This document shows, piece by piece, positions 6,523-14,506 of a stretch of 64,000 nucleotides of DNA; the first letter of the stretch is position 1; every line of letters starts with the position of its first letter. The translations under genes and the position numbers were made by a program. Source of the stretch: Paenibacillus jilunlii (GTDB lineage Bacteria > Bacillota > Bacilli > Paenibacillales > Paenibacillaceae); NCBI RefSeq assembly GCF_900102965.1, contig NZ_FNGM01000011.1, forward strand, positions 47,265 through 111,264, written 5' to 3'. A model generated the notes under the pieces. The model saw only the letters and a program-made list of their open reading frames with translations. It did no database searches and was not told the DNA's origin.

Positions 6523-8037
6523 ATGGCTTACTATTATGATCAGCCGTCCAGAACATTCAGCGAGTTCCTGCTGGTACCCAATCTGACGACTAAAGAATGC
6601 ATTCCGGGAAATGTGGATCTTAGAACACCGGTGACCAAATTCCGCAAGGGAGAAACGCCCGCACTAACTATGAACCTGCCTGTAACTTCTGCCGTGATGC
6701 AGGCTGTATCCGACCACAACATGGCGATTGCCCTGGCCAAAAGCGGCGGGATCTCTTTCATCTATGGCTCCCAGTCAGTCGAGCAGCAGGTCGAAATGGT
6801 CCGCAGAGTCAAAAAGTTCAAGGCCGGCTTCGTGCTCAGCGACTCTAATCTGCGCCCGGAGGATACGCTGAAGGATGTACTGGAGCTGAAAGCCCGCAGC
6901 GGCCATTCAACCATCGCTATTACCGGCAACGGGAAGCCTACAGGCAAACTGATGGGCATTGTCACCAGCCGCGATTACCGGGAGAACCGCCTTCCGCCGG
7001 ATTGCAGGATTACCGAGTTCATGACGCCCCTGTCTTCGCTGATCTATGCCCAGGAAGGCATCACCCTGACCGAAGCCAATGATATGATCTGGGACCATAA
7101 GCTAAACTGTCTGCCGATTGTGAACAGCAGCGGTAATCTGGTGCACCTCGTCTTCCGCAAGGATTATGACAGCCACCAGGAGTACCCGCTGGAGCTTCAT
7201 GACAGCAACAAGCAGCTAATCGTCGGTGCGGGCATCAATTCCAGAGATTATAAGGAACGCGTTCCGGCACTGGTGGAAGCAGGGGCGGATGTACTCTGCA
7301 TCGATTCTTCGGACGGGTATTCCGAATGGCAGGCGGAAACGATACACTATATTAAGGAAACGTTCGGGGATAATGTAAAGGTTGGGGCAGGCAATGTCGT
7401 GGACAAAGAAGGCTTCCTCTACCTGGTCGAAGCAGGCGCGGACTTCATCAAGGTCGGCATTGGCGGCGGCTCCATCTGCATTACCCGTGAACAAAAAGGC
7501 ATCGGCCGCGGCCAGGCCTCCTCGGTCATCGAAGTTGCCGCAGCCCGCCAGGAATATTACGAACAGACGGGCATTTACGTCCCGATCTGCTCCGACGGCG
7601 GCATCGTGCATGACTACCATATCGTGCTTGCCCTGGCGATGGGAGCCGATTTTGTCATGCTGGGCCGCTATTTTGCCCGCTTCGACGAGAGTCCGGGCCG
7701 CAAGCTGCTGGTCGGCGGCAACTTTGTCAAGGAATATTGGGGCGAAGGCTCCAGCCGGGCCCGCAACTGGCAGCGGTACGACTTCGGCAATGCCGACAAG
7801 GAGAGCAAGCTGGAGTTCGAGGAAGGCGTGGACTCCTTCATTCCCTACGCCGGACGCCTCAAAGACAACCTCGATCTCAGCATCAGCAAAATCAAATCCA
7901 CCATGTGCAACTGCGGCGCACTGACCATCCCGCAGCTGCAGCAGCATGCCAAAATCACCCTGGTCTCCTCCACCACCATTTACGAAGGAGGGGCACATGA
8001 TGTTATGCTGAAGGAGAAGGACAGATCATCCTCCTGA
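6523..8037 (+). CDS. guaB: IMP dehydrogenase (Tritrichomonas-like subtype)
   Basis: A 504-residue enzyme converting IMP to XMP with NAD, the committed step of GMP synthesis. It has a (beta/alpha)8 barrel with a CBS-domain pair inserted at about residues 105-225. The catalytic cysteine is in GGGSICITREQKGIGRG (near residue 318), and the flap motif is EYWGEGSSRARNWQRYD. The N-terminal MAYYYDQPSRTF and the long stretches around the flap closely match my memory of the Tritrichomonas foetus enzyme rather than the shorter B. subtilis GuaB. It lies 33 bp after the phosphoribosyltransferase gene, under the same riboswitch. Confidence 0.95.
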   Translation: MAYYYDQPSRTFSEFLLVPNLTTKECIPGNVDLRTPVTKFRKGETPALTMNLPVTSAVMQAVSDHNMAIALAKSGGISFIYGSQSVEQQVEMVRRVKKFKAGFVLSDSNLRPEDTLKDVLELKARSGHSTIAITGNGKPTGKLMGIVTSRDYRENRLPPDCRITEFMTPLSSLIYAQEGITLTEANDMIWDHKLNCLPIVNSSGNLVHLVFRKDYDSHQEYPLELHDSNKQLIVGAGINSRDYKERVPALVEAGADVLCIDSSDGYSEWQAETIHYIKETFGDNVKVGAGNVVDKEGFLYLVEAGADFIKVGIGGGSICITREQKGIGRGQASSVIEVAAARQEYYEQTGIYVPICSDGGIVHDYHIVLALAMGADFVMLGRYFARFDESPGRKLLVGGNFVKEYWGEGSSRARNWQRYDFGNADKESKLEFEEGVDSFIPYAGRLKDNLDLSISKIKSTMCNCGALTIPQLQQHAKITLVSSTTIYEGGAHDVMLKEKDRSSS

Positions 8038-8112
8038 GCATTGAATGCAGGCTGCTGAATACGGGGCTTGCTTCTCAGAGATGAAACAGACAGATTAAGG
8101 AGCGCAAAAGCG

Positions 8113-8643
8113 ATGACAGAATTACAAAATGTGCTTGTTCATAAGGAAGCTTTGCAGCAGAGAGTCCGGGAGCTGGGTGCGGATATTTCCCGTGATTACG
8201 CGGGCAAGGACCTGGTCCTCATCGGCATCCTTAAAGGAGCCGCCGTGTTCATGGCTGACCTGATGCGTGAAATCAGCTTCCCTGTAGGCATTGATTTCAT
8301 GGCTGTCTCCAGCTACGGCACAGCGGCCACCACTTCAGGAGCGGTCATTATCAAAAAAGACATCGACACCGATATCCGCGGCCGCCATATCCTGCTTGTC
8401 GAGGATCTCATTGACACCGGCCTGACGCTGAAGCATCTGAAGGAGCATTTCCTGAACAGCGGCGCGCTCAGTGTGCGCATCTGCACCATACTCAACAAGC
8501 CTTCCCGCCGCCTCGCCGACGTAGAAGTTGAATATTCGGGCATCGAAATCCCCGACGAATTTGTCGTCGGATATGGCCTGGACTATGCGGAGCAATACCG
8601 GAACCTGCCGGAGGTGTGGGTGGTGAAGACGGGGGAAGAGTGA
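8113..8643 (+). CDS. hpt: Hypoxanthine(-guanine) phosphoribosyltransferase
   Basis: A 176-residue enzyme that salvages hypoxanthine and guanine to IMP and GMP using PRPP. Motifs are VLIGILKGAAVFMADL near residue 38, the PRPP site HILLVEDLIDTGLTL near 94 and FVVGYGLDYAEQYRNLP near 146. The ATG at 8113 follows AAGGAG (8097-8102). The upstream in-frame ATG at 8068 has no such site. It is the last gene of the riboswitch operon and is followed by a strong terminator. Confidence 0.93.
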   Translation: MTELQNVLVHKEALQQRVRELGADISRDYAGKDLVLIGILKGAAVFMADLMREISFPVGIDFMAVSSYGTAATTSGAVIIKKDIDTDIRGRHILLVEDLIDTGLTLKHLKEHFLNSGALSVRICTILNKPSRRLADVEVEYSGIEIPDEFVVGYGLDYAEQYRNLPEVWVVKTGEE

Positions 8644-8665
8644 GAGTTATAGCAGATAAAAAAAC

Positions 8666-8706
8666 AAGCCACATGGAGTAAACTTACACTCGCATGTGGC
8701 TTTTTT
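8666..8706. terminator. Rho-independent terminator after hpt
   Basis: The stem AAGCCACATG (8666-8675) / CATGTGGCTT (8693-8702) is followed by a T run. A-rich sequence on the other side would let it also serve the convergent HD-GYP gene. Confidence 0.92.
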
Positions 8707-8709
8707 TAA

Positions 8710-9756
8710 CTAAACTATAATTTCCCGAATGTTCAGATTGCGTTCTTTAGACAAATCTATAAATGTCTCTTTCACTTTCACCAGGGGTCTGAAAAAATCC
8801 ATAGGATTGTTCAATACAATTTCTCCTATGTGTCCATTGCTAAGCTGCACCTTCTTCCCGATCATATTAGGGAGCAGATTATGTATTAGTGCTTGCACGG
8901 GCTTCTCGTTCAGTTTCCCGAATCCAAGCTCATAAATTTCTTGCAAAACTGTTGAGAAGTTTCGCCTTGGCTGTTCTGCAGAAACAAATGTCTTGCTGAT
9001 GAATTCATTCGCCACAGCAACTATCTGGGCATAGGGATGGATTTTATCCTTTTGTAGTCCGAGCGGATAGCCTGTTCCGTCCTCCCGCTCGTGATGCTGC
9101 AGCGCCACTAATGCAGATGTATGATCTCTCAACGATTTGCGGATAATCTGATAACCTGCCGAAGTATGCTTCTGAAGCTCCTTTTCTTCCTCATCATTTA
9201 ATTGGCCGGCCCGGTTACGGATGGATAGCCGGACGCGGCTCTTCCCGATATCGTGGAGGTATCCTGCCTTGCTGATTTCAAACCGTTCGCTCTTCGGATA
9301 GCCTAGCCACACAGCAATATAGTATGACAACAAACCAACCTGCAAAGAGTGATTGTAAATGGTCTCATCTTCTTTTTGGAAACTGAACAGAAGGGTAAGC
9401 ACGTCTTTTTGCTCATCCAGCTGTTCCAGCAAAGGCATTAGCGTCCATTCCATTTTCGACCGGTCAATCTCTCCCGAGATTACAGCCTCCAAAAAAAAGG
9501 CTTGGTATTCCCTAAGAGACTTATCATAATTAGGTTTGACTCTCAGAGGACGTTCAGTACCATTAAATACCTCCCTGGCTATACGATCCTCTACACTGCC
9601 CTCAACATCCACAAATTTAATGCTGTGCTTATTCAGCAATTCAATATCCTCAAGACGGATTTTTGTCTTTTTTGCCAGCACATGAAGACCTTGGCGGTTA
9701 AAAATATCGGTTTTCAGAACATCTCCGATTTTCAGTTTCTTAATATGTATTCTCAC
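8710..9756 (-). CDS. HD-GYP domain protein (putative c-di-GMP phosphodiesterase)
   Basis: A 348-residue soluble protein. The HD-GYP core spans about residues 120-270, with YLHDIGK near 166 (metal-binding HD) and HHEREDGTGYPLG near 217 (an intact GTGYP, the GYP-type motif). The N-terminal ~100 residues contain a DVLKTDIFNRQGLHVL type segment found before many HD-GYP domains and may be regulatory. The GTG start at 9756 is preceded by GGAGG. The family hydrolyses cyclic di-GMP. It is a single gene, convergent with the purine operon. Confidence 0.85.
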   Translation of the reverse strand: MRIHIKKLKIGDVLKTDIFNRQGLHVLAKKTKIRLEDIELLNKHSIKFVDVEGSVEDRIAREVFNGTERPLRVKPNYDKSLREYQAFFLEAVISGEIDRSKMEWTLMPLLEQLDEQKDVLTLLFSFQKEDETIYNHSLQVGLLSYYIAVWLGYPKSERFEISKAGYLHDIGKSRVRLSIRNRAGQLNDEEEKELQKHTSAGYQIIRKSLRDHTSALVALQHHEREDGTGYPLGLQKDKIHPYAQIVAVANEFISKTFVSAEQPRRNFSTVLQEIYELGFGKLNEKPVQALIHNLLPNMIGKKVQLSNGHIGEIVLNNPMDFFRPLVKVKETFIDLSKERNLNIREIIV

Positions 9757-9827
9757 CTTGTGTCCCTCCGAAATGGATTAAGCCTTTATTATTCTATCGT
9801 AAGAACACAGCGTTTTATAAATAGTTC

Positions 9828-10196
9828 TTAACACCCCTCTCTGACCGATTCCACATGACTAAAAGCGCATTTTGAAGAAAACTTTCCCATTATTGGGATA
9901 ATAGGAAACCTCCACCTCAATTGTGGAGGCGGAGGCTCATATCCATTTGTTTTGATTAAGTAAACCATCAGAATTTCTGATTTTTCAGATGGAAGCATCT
10001 CCTTCTGGAGTAACATTTGATCCTTGATTCCAAATAGCTTGGATAACTGTTCAAGACGTGGTTACAGAATCTTGCGTCTTTCTTTGATCCAGTCCTGAAA
10101 CGTTTGCTTGGAAACACCGACGTCTTCTGCTACTATCTTGAAGTCCATGTAAAACGTATCTGTTATAAATTGTAATACATATTTTTTTCTAAACGA
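9828..10196 (-). pseudogene. Decayed helix-turn-helix regulator
   Basis: One continuous minus-strand frame reads a helix-turn-helix (DVGVSKQTFQDWIKERRKI) from about 10180. It meets an in-frame TAA at 10064-10062 and continues as PRLEQLSKLFGIKDQMLLQ with an XRE-type layout. After about 9950 the sequence no longer looks family-like. No start with a ribosome binding site remains. I read this as a nonsense-mutated regulator relic at the end of the toxin cassette array. Confidence 0.5.
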
Positions 10197-10197
10197 T

Positions 10198-10713
10198 CTA
10201 TTTTGATACTAGAGGATACCTGCAATCAAAAACCTTCGGGTCCCCCAAGATAAACCAATAATTAATTTCATCATATCCAATGATTTCAGCGTTTACTAAC
10301 AATCCTTTATGCATATTGCGTTTTTGTGAGTTTTCTGCGCATTCTTCATAGTTAGCGACCCCCAAAGCATCATTATCGGGAATACTAACAATAACTCCTT
10401 GAGGATAAAAAACTTCAATGTAACCGACTATCTTTTCTCCGAGCGTAAGTAGTTCTTTTTGTTTATGCCATATTGTCTGTTGATCTTTATTAACAATACT
10501 CCACACTTTTTCAAATGTTTCCTTAGGAATTCTTTTTAATTCCGGATTATTTAAGGGTAATTCCTTTTCTGACAGGAAGAATTCAAATTTCTTCAGATTG
10601 GAACTCTTACTTTCTTTTCCTTCCTCCAATAAAATCTGTCTATATGCTGTACCTTCATCGTCCACCTCAAAGTACCACTCTTTCCTCCCCGATTTTTCAT
10701 TCAAATAAATCAT
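10198..10713 (-). CDS. Putative immunity protein for the ART-HYD1 cassette
   Basis: A 171-residue soluble acidic protein with no signal peptide, immediately downstream (40 bp) of the displaced ART-HYD1 toxin open frame. I do not recognise a family. Mixed alpha/beta composition and a tryptophan/tyrosine-rich start (SGRKEWYFEVDDEG) are visible. The immunity role is inferred purely from position, since toxin genes of this class are followed by their cognate inhibitor. Confidence 0.5.
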   Translation of the reverse strand: MIYLNEKSGRKEWYFEVDDEGTAYRQILLEEGKESKSSNLKKFEFFLSEKELPLNNPELKRIPKETFEKVWSIVNKDQQTIWHKQKELLTLGEKIVGYIEVFYPQGVIVSIPDNDALGVANYEECAENSQKRNMHKGLLVNAEIIGYDEINYWFILGDPKVFDCRYPLVSK

Positions 10714-10753
10714 AAAAGAACTTACCCCTTTTCACTTTGATGGCAAACTTCAT

Positions 10754-11647
10754 TTACGGAGTTAAATTGCGAGAATTTGTACCATTATTGAATCCACCTG
10801 ATACAACACGCCCAGTTATTTTTAAAGGAGTATCTGTTAAAGTTGCAAAGATATGAGCCCTTCCATACTCCAAAACCAAATCTGTTACATCAATAGCAAC
10901 ATAATATAAAGTATTTTGGGTTTGATTTTCATTCAAATATAGTATTTGAGATAATTCCTTATAGGAAATCGAATTAGGTGCAACATCAGTGAAATACACT
11001 CCGTCTCCTAGTCTGGCATCTTTAGGTCTTTTTGCTGTAGTGGAAGGATATATTACCCCGCTACTCATTATACCTTCATAACCTTTTTTAGTGGTATAGT
11101 GATAGAGAATTAACCTATCCTTATTTCGATCCTCATTCTTATCAGTTTGAGTAACAGGTGGAGCGACAGGTTTTGTTTGATTACTGTTACTTTTATTATT
11201 CTTCCCTCCCTGAATTACTGTAAGTTGAGGTGCATCAGTTCTTGGAACCTCCACTGGTGCAGCATTCGAATGATTCCAGATAAGGATACTTGAAGCGCCT
11301 ATCACAAATATAGCCCCTTCAACTAATGCCGCCGCGGCCGCTCCCTCCAAAACACAAGCATCCCAGAAGCATTTGCCTGAAGGGTCTGTATATTTAAGAG
11401 GGTTGTTACCTACGTAAGTATATATGTTCTGAGTTAAGGGATTGTTTATCTGCCCTTCAACCGTATCCTCATTTAAAAACCGCCCCATGCTCGGATCATA
11501 ATATCGTGCCCGCAGGTAGTAGAGCCCGGTTTCTGGACCAAAGCATTCTCCAGCATACTTGAGGAGTTCAAATCTCATCTTTTTTAGAAGTAATATTCCC
11601 CAATCCATCAAACACATGATTGTTCTTAACCTAGCCGTTGGTGTCAA
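10754..11647 (-). CDS. Displaced Rhs C-terminal cassette with ART-HYD1 toxin (5'-truncated)
   Basis: The open frame begins in out-of-frame Rhs sequence. It carries the Rhs core end TGLYYLRARYYDPSMGRF and YTYVGNNPLKYTDPSGK, then a hydrophobic/low-complexity linker, then a C-terminal domain starting LYHYTTKKGYEGIMSSGVI with LGDGVYFTD. This matches the ADP-ribosyltransferase-like HYD1 toxin family. There is no signal peptide and no shell, so the toxin cannot be exported as it stands. A frameshift near 11570 separates it from upstream Rhs sequence. It looks like a spare toxin module that could recombine into the full-length Rhs gene through the shared core. Confidence 0.75.
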   Translation of the reverse strand: MTPTARLRTIMCLMDWGILLLKKMRFELLKYAGECFGPETGLYYLRARYYDPSMGRFLNEDTVEGQINNPLTQNIYTYVGNNPLKYTDPSGKCFWDACVLEGAAAAALVEGAIFVIGASSILIWNHSNAAPVEVPRTDAPQLTVIQGGKNNKSNSNQTKPVAPPVTQTDKNEDRNKDRLILYHYTTKKGYEGIMSSGVIYPSTTAKRPKDARLGDGVYFTDVAPNSISYKELSQILYLNENQTQNTLYYVAIDVTDLVLEYGRAHIFATLTDTPLKITGRVVSGGFNNGTNSRNLTP

Positions 11648-11690
11648 TAATCTGCATCATATCACCGTGACCATTATACAGATAATGATA
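11570..11690 (-). pseudogene. Frameshifted Rhs core fragment
   Basis: In the alternative minus-strand frame this piece encodes YHYLYNGHGDMMQIIDTNG, a stop, then VFDGLGNITSKKDE. It corresponds to YYYLYNGHGDVVQIVDTSG..DEWGNITSQEE of the intact Rhs protein. It directly precedes the ART-HYD1 cassette and shows that the cassette was once joined to a longer Rhs frame. Confidence 0.7.
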
Positions 11691-11933
11691 TGCTCACGGC
11701 GCGCCTGGTTTGTAAACAAGCTCTGTACCCACGCCTTGATCTACAGCGCGCAGAACAAGCATCGGATTGAAAATGACCATATGGTGAAGCGCGTGATTCA
11801 GGGAGAATTGTCTTGATTCCCCCGCATTACTACTCTGCTGCGGTGAGTATGGCTGTCAACCGCAGGACAACTTACACCGTCTGCCTCTATATGGGTTATT
11901 AGTAACAAATAAGTAAGAATTGGATATTATTAT

Positions 11934-11975
11934 AGTTAAAAAAAGTGCCCCACATATAACTATATATAGGGCACT
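11934..11975 (-). terminator. Terminator after the lone immunity gene
   Basis: The minus-strand stem AGTGCCC (11975-11969) / GGGCACT (11950-11944) is followed by a seven-T run. It lies 13 bp past the stop of the 91-residue gene. Confidence 0.85.
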
Positions 11976-11987
11976 GCACTTCTTTTA

Positions 11988-12263
11988 TTAGTTCTGATAT
12001 AGATAAGGCACAGGCATTAATGTTGGATCACTTTCTCTTTTCCACCACCGGGCTTCCTTACCAAAATATATGGTATTTGCCCAGTAGTTAAATGTCTCAT
12101 GGTAACTTATGTCGTAATCTTCTTTAAAAGGGCTTTTCCAGAAATCATTCACTCTCCCCCACGCCTCTTCCTCACTTATATTAAACAGTTTAATCATCTC
12201 AATCATAATTCCTTCACAAAATTCCTGCGCTTCTTCTGTTGTTCCATACCTAAATTTTTTCAT
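11988..12263 (-). CDS. Surviving putative immunity protein beside a dead toxin
   Basis: A 91-residue soluble protein starting MKKFRYGTTEEAQEF, with an alpha-helical N-terminal half (ISEEEAWGRVNDFWKSPF) and an aromatic C-terminal half. A strong ribosome binding site (AAAGGAG, 7 nt before the ATG) and its own terminator suggest it is still expressed. It follows the toxin relic by 27 bp. I do not recall a named family. The immunity role is inferred from position after a toxin remnant in the Rhs cassette array. Confidence 0.55.
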   Translation of the reverse strand: MKKFRYGTTEEAQEFCEGIMIEMIKLFNISEEEAWGRVNDFWKSPFKEDYDISYHETFNYWANTIYFGKEARWWKRESDPTLMPVPYLYQN

Positions 12264-12290
12264 TTGACATCTCCTTTAATTCATCTATCA

Positions 12291-12612
12291 TTATTCGAAT
12301 CCAGCAAAACCTTTAAACAACCATACAGCCATTTTTACAGAACGAATCGCAATTTGGTTTCCTTTTGGAATTAATGCTTTACCTTTACCAAGATCATTTG
12401 GATTTGCTAAAAATGGACCAGCAACATATCAATTGTCGATTAATTTCTTTTGTCGCCCAGTGGTCACATAACGTTCCCAATTTCTACTAGCAGATTTTAG
12501 AACTAGACCTTTGAATTGCGCAGATTCTCTAGCATCAACAGTAAATTCCATGACCAATCCAGCATCTCCATACATTTTTTCCGCCCAAATCTCAATGCGA
12601 AAAAGATAAAAT
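12291..12612 (-). pseudogene. Inactivated toxin-domain relic
   Basis: A minus-strand frame reads IEIWAEKMYGDAGLVMEFTV, has an in-frame TGA about 50 residues in, then continues VAGPFLANPNDLGKGKALIP and ends WLFKGFAGFE with a stop just before the 91-residue gene. The continuity of the frame on both sides of the stop argues for a former C-terminal toxin domain. The family is not recognised. The Rhs core expected upstream is gone. Confidence 0.5.
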
Positions 12613-12830
12613 CATTCATAAATTCCAAAAAAACCACACTACTACGGGTCAATCATGGTGGTATCTGAACATAATCAACCTTTTGGATGTAACGCTAAGG
12701 CATTAATTAGGTTATAAAATTAAAGCCTTCGTGTGCGTACATTGAATTGCAGGTATCCTTGTATCGGTATTGCAGGGGTTAAGTGCGTTATTAGTTGAAT
12801 GATGAGTTCATTCGGCACTGGTTGTGGGGG

Positions 12831-12868
12831 TAAAAAGAACGACCTTGAGGATTGACGTCCCCAAGGTC
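12831..12868 (-). terminator. Terminator stranded beyond the IS element
   Basis: The minus-strand stem GACCTTG / CAAGGTC (12868-12862 with 12847-12841) is followed by a T-rich run. Remove the IS256 element and one target copy, and this hairpin falls about 20-30 bp after the stop of the CPCC gene. It is probably that gene's original terminator. Confidence 0.65.
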
Positions 12869-12869
12869 T

Positions 12870-12877
12870 CAATAACC
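12870..12877. repeat. IS target-site duplication, left copy
   Basis: CAATAACC directly adjoins the left end of the IS256-family element. An identical copy lies at 14236-14243. Eight base pairs is the usual duplication length for this family. Confidence 0.92.
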
Positions 12878-14235
12878 GAGTCTGTAAAATATATTGTGTA
12901 AACTCTCAAACCCATTAAAATGGAAGTAAGAGAAAGGTTGGGGAGAACACATGGGACTTTGGTCAAAACAGCAACTTCGGGAATTCATAAAGGAGAACAA
13001 TCTGGTAACCGCTCAAGATGCACAGAATGCCTTAAAAGATCTGTTTGCAGAGACGATCCAGGAGATGCTGGAAGCCGAAATGGATACTCATTTGGGCTAT
13101 GGAAAGCATGAGGTAAAAGCGAAGCTCACGCCAAACAGCCGCAACGGAAAGAGCCGTAAAACAGTAGTCAGTGAATACGGCGAACAGGAAATCGCCGTCC
13201 CTCGGGACCGGCTGGGGGAGTTTGAGCCTTTGGTTGTCAAGAAGCATCAATCGAATGTAACCGGCATCGAAGAGCAAATTATCGCCCTATACGCCAAAGG
13301 GATCAGCACCAGAGAAATTCAGGATCACCTGGGGCAGATGTATGGCATTGAGGTCTCTCCTACGCTCATTTCTAATGTGACGAATAAGATTGTTCCTCTC
13401 ATTAAAGAATGGCAGAATCGGCCTCTGCAAGGCGTCTACGCCGTCGTCTATTTGGATGCGATCCACTTCAAGGTCAAGCAAGACGGGGCCATTATCAACA
13501 AGGCTGCCTACATGGTCATTGGCATCGATCTGGACGGAAACAAAGACGTGCTGGGCATGTGATTGGTGAGAATGAGTCCTCCAAGTTCTGGCTGAGTGTG
13601 CTGAATGAACTTAAGAATCGCGGGGTTCAAGACATCCTCATTATCTGTGTGGATAACCTGTCCGGATTTTCTCAAGCGATTGCAGCCTGCTATCCCCAAA
13701 CCGAAATTCAGAAGTGTATTATTCACCAAATTCGCAGTTCCACCCGGTACGTGTCGTACAAGGATATTAAGAAAGTAACTGCCGACTTAAAGCCCATTTA
13801 CAAGGCAGCTACCGAGGAAGGCGCCTTACTTGAACTCGATCGTTTCGAGGAAGTCTGGGGAACGAAATACCCCTTAATTATCCGTTCTTGGCGAACAAAT
13901 TGGGACGAGCTTGCTACCTTTTTTAAGTACCCGCCTGAGATCCGCAAACTCATCTACACCACCAACATGATTGAGAGTTACCACCGTCAGCTTCGTAAAG
14001 TGACGAAGGGAAAGAGCATCTTTCCTACGGATGAAGCCTTGCTGAAGATGCTCTATCTGGCCACCGTAGACGTCACCCGGAAATGGACGGGACGTGTCCA
14101 AAACTGGGGCCAAATGCTGCTCCAGCTTTCCGTCTTTTTTCCCGATCGGGTCGGTCAACACTTGCGTTAAATCGCAAATTCCCCCTCGGGGGAATCTATA
14201 CTTAAAAGAGTTTACACAAAATTATTGACAGACCC
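12878..14235 (+). mobile_element. IS256-family insertion sequence, 1358 bp
   Basis: It is bounded by imperfect terminal inverted repeats. The left end reads GAGTCTGTAAAA..TTGTGTAAACTCT and the complement of the right end reads GGGTCTGTCAAT..TTGTGTAAACTCT. Exact 8-bp duplications (CAATAACC) flank it. It holds one transposase gene, broken by a frameshift. The intact ends and duplication suggest a recent insertion, between the CPCC gene and its terminator. Confidence 0.95.
12951..14170 (+). pseudogene. IS256-family mutator-type transposase, frameshifted
   Basis: The first open frame (12951-13562) encodes the N-terminal ~200 residues, including the first catalytic Asp in VVYLDAIHFKV. The second (read from about 13562 to 14170) supplies the second Asp in LIICVDNLSGF and the catalytic Glu in TTNMIESYHRQLRK. 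Around 13558 one G appears to be missing (atgtgattggtgag where tggattggtgag is expected), which ends the first frame. Restoring one base gives a full-length ~405-residue transposase. The element is therefore probably immobile unless a full-length enzyme is supplied in trans. Confidence 0.92.
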
Positions 14236-14243
14236 CAATAACC
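14236..14243. repeat. IS target-site duplication, right copy
   Basis: CAATAACC is identical to 12870-12877 and directly adjoins the right end of the IS256-family element. Confidence 0.92.
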
Positions 14244-14255
14244 GTCACCAAACGA

Positions 14256-14504
14256 TCATGGTTGTTCTTCTTGCAACGGTAATCGTACTACATCCAAAAA
14301 CTCTAGAGACATCGCCCCATGTTTCTTGAAGTTCTCTCTCGCTTCTATCAGTGAAATAGAGTTAGCTCCACCTTCTCGTTCCGGTTCAGCATGCTGTAGG
14401 TTATCATCCTCCCAGTAGCAGACAGGACAAATCTCAAAAGTCCCCGGTGGTTCATCAGGCAATGTTAAATAACCACAACAAGGGCAGGCATATTTTCTTG
14501 GCAT
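14256..14504 (-). CDS. CPCC-domain small protein, putative immunity partner of the HINT toxin
   Basis: An 82-residue protein with the cysteine-rich CPCC signature: CPCCGYLTL near residue 8 and CPVCYWEDDNLQ near 26. The two CxxC pairs are likely to bind a metal. SISLIEARENFKKHG, typical of the family, follows. It lies 2 bp after the displaced HINT-toxin frame, which is the arrangement of a toxin with its inhibitor. CPCC proteins recur next to polymorphic toxins, but the inhibitor role here is inferred. Confidence 0.75.
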   Translation of the reverse strand: MPRKYACPCCGYLTLPDEPPGTFEICPVCYWEDDNLQHAEPEREGGANSISLIEARENFKKHGAMSLEFLDVVRLPLQEEQP

Positions 14505-14506
14505 AT

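Noticed and set aside
7216..7998. 260-residue open frame antisense to guaB
   Set aside because: It is a shadow of a GC-rich gene with strong codon bias.
11559..11816. 85-residue plus-strand frame with tail HALIYSAQNKHRIEND
   Set aside because: Its first half is antisense to the Rhs relic. The tail could be a fragment of another gene, but no start or homologue was recognised.
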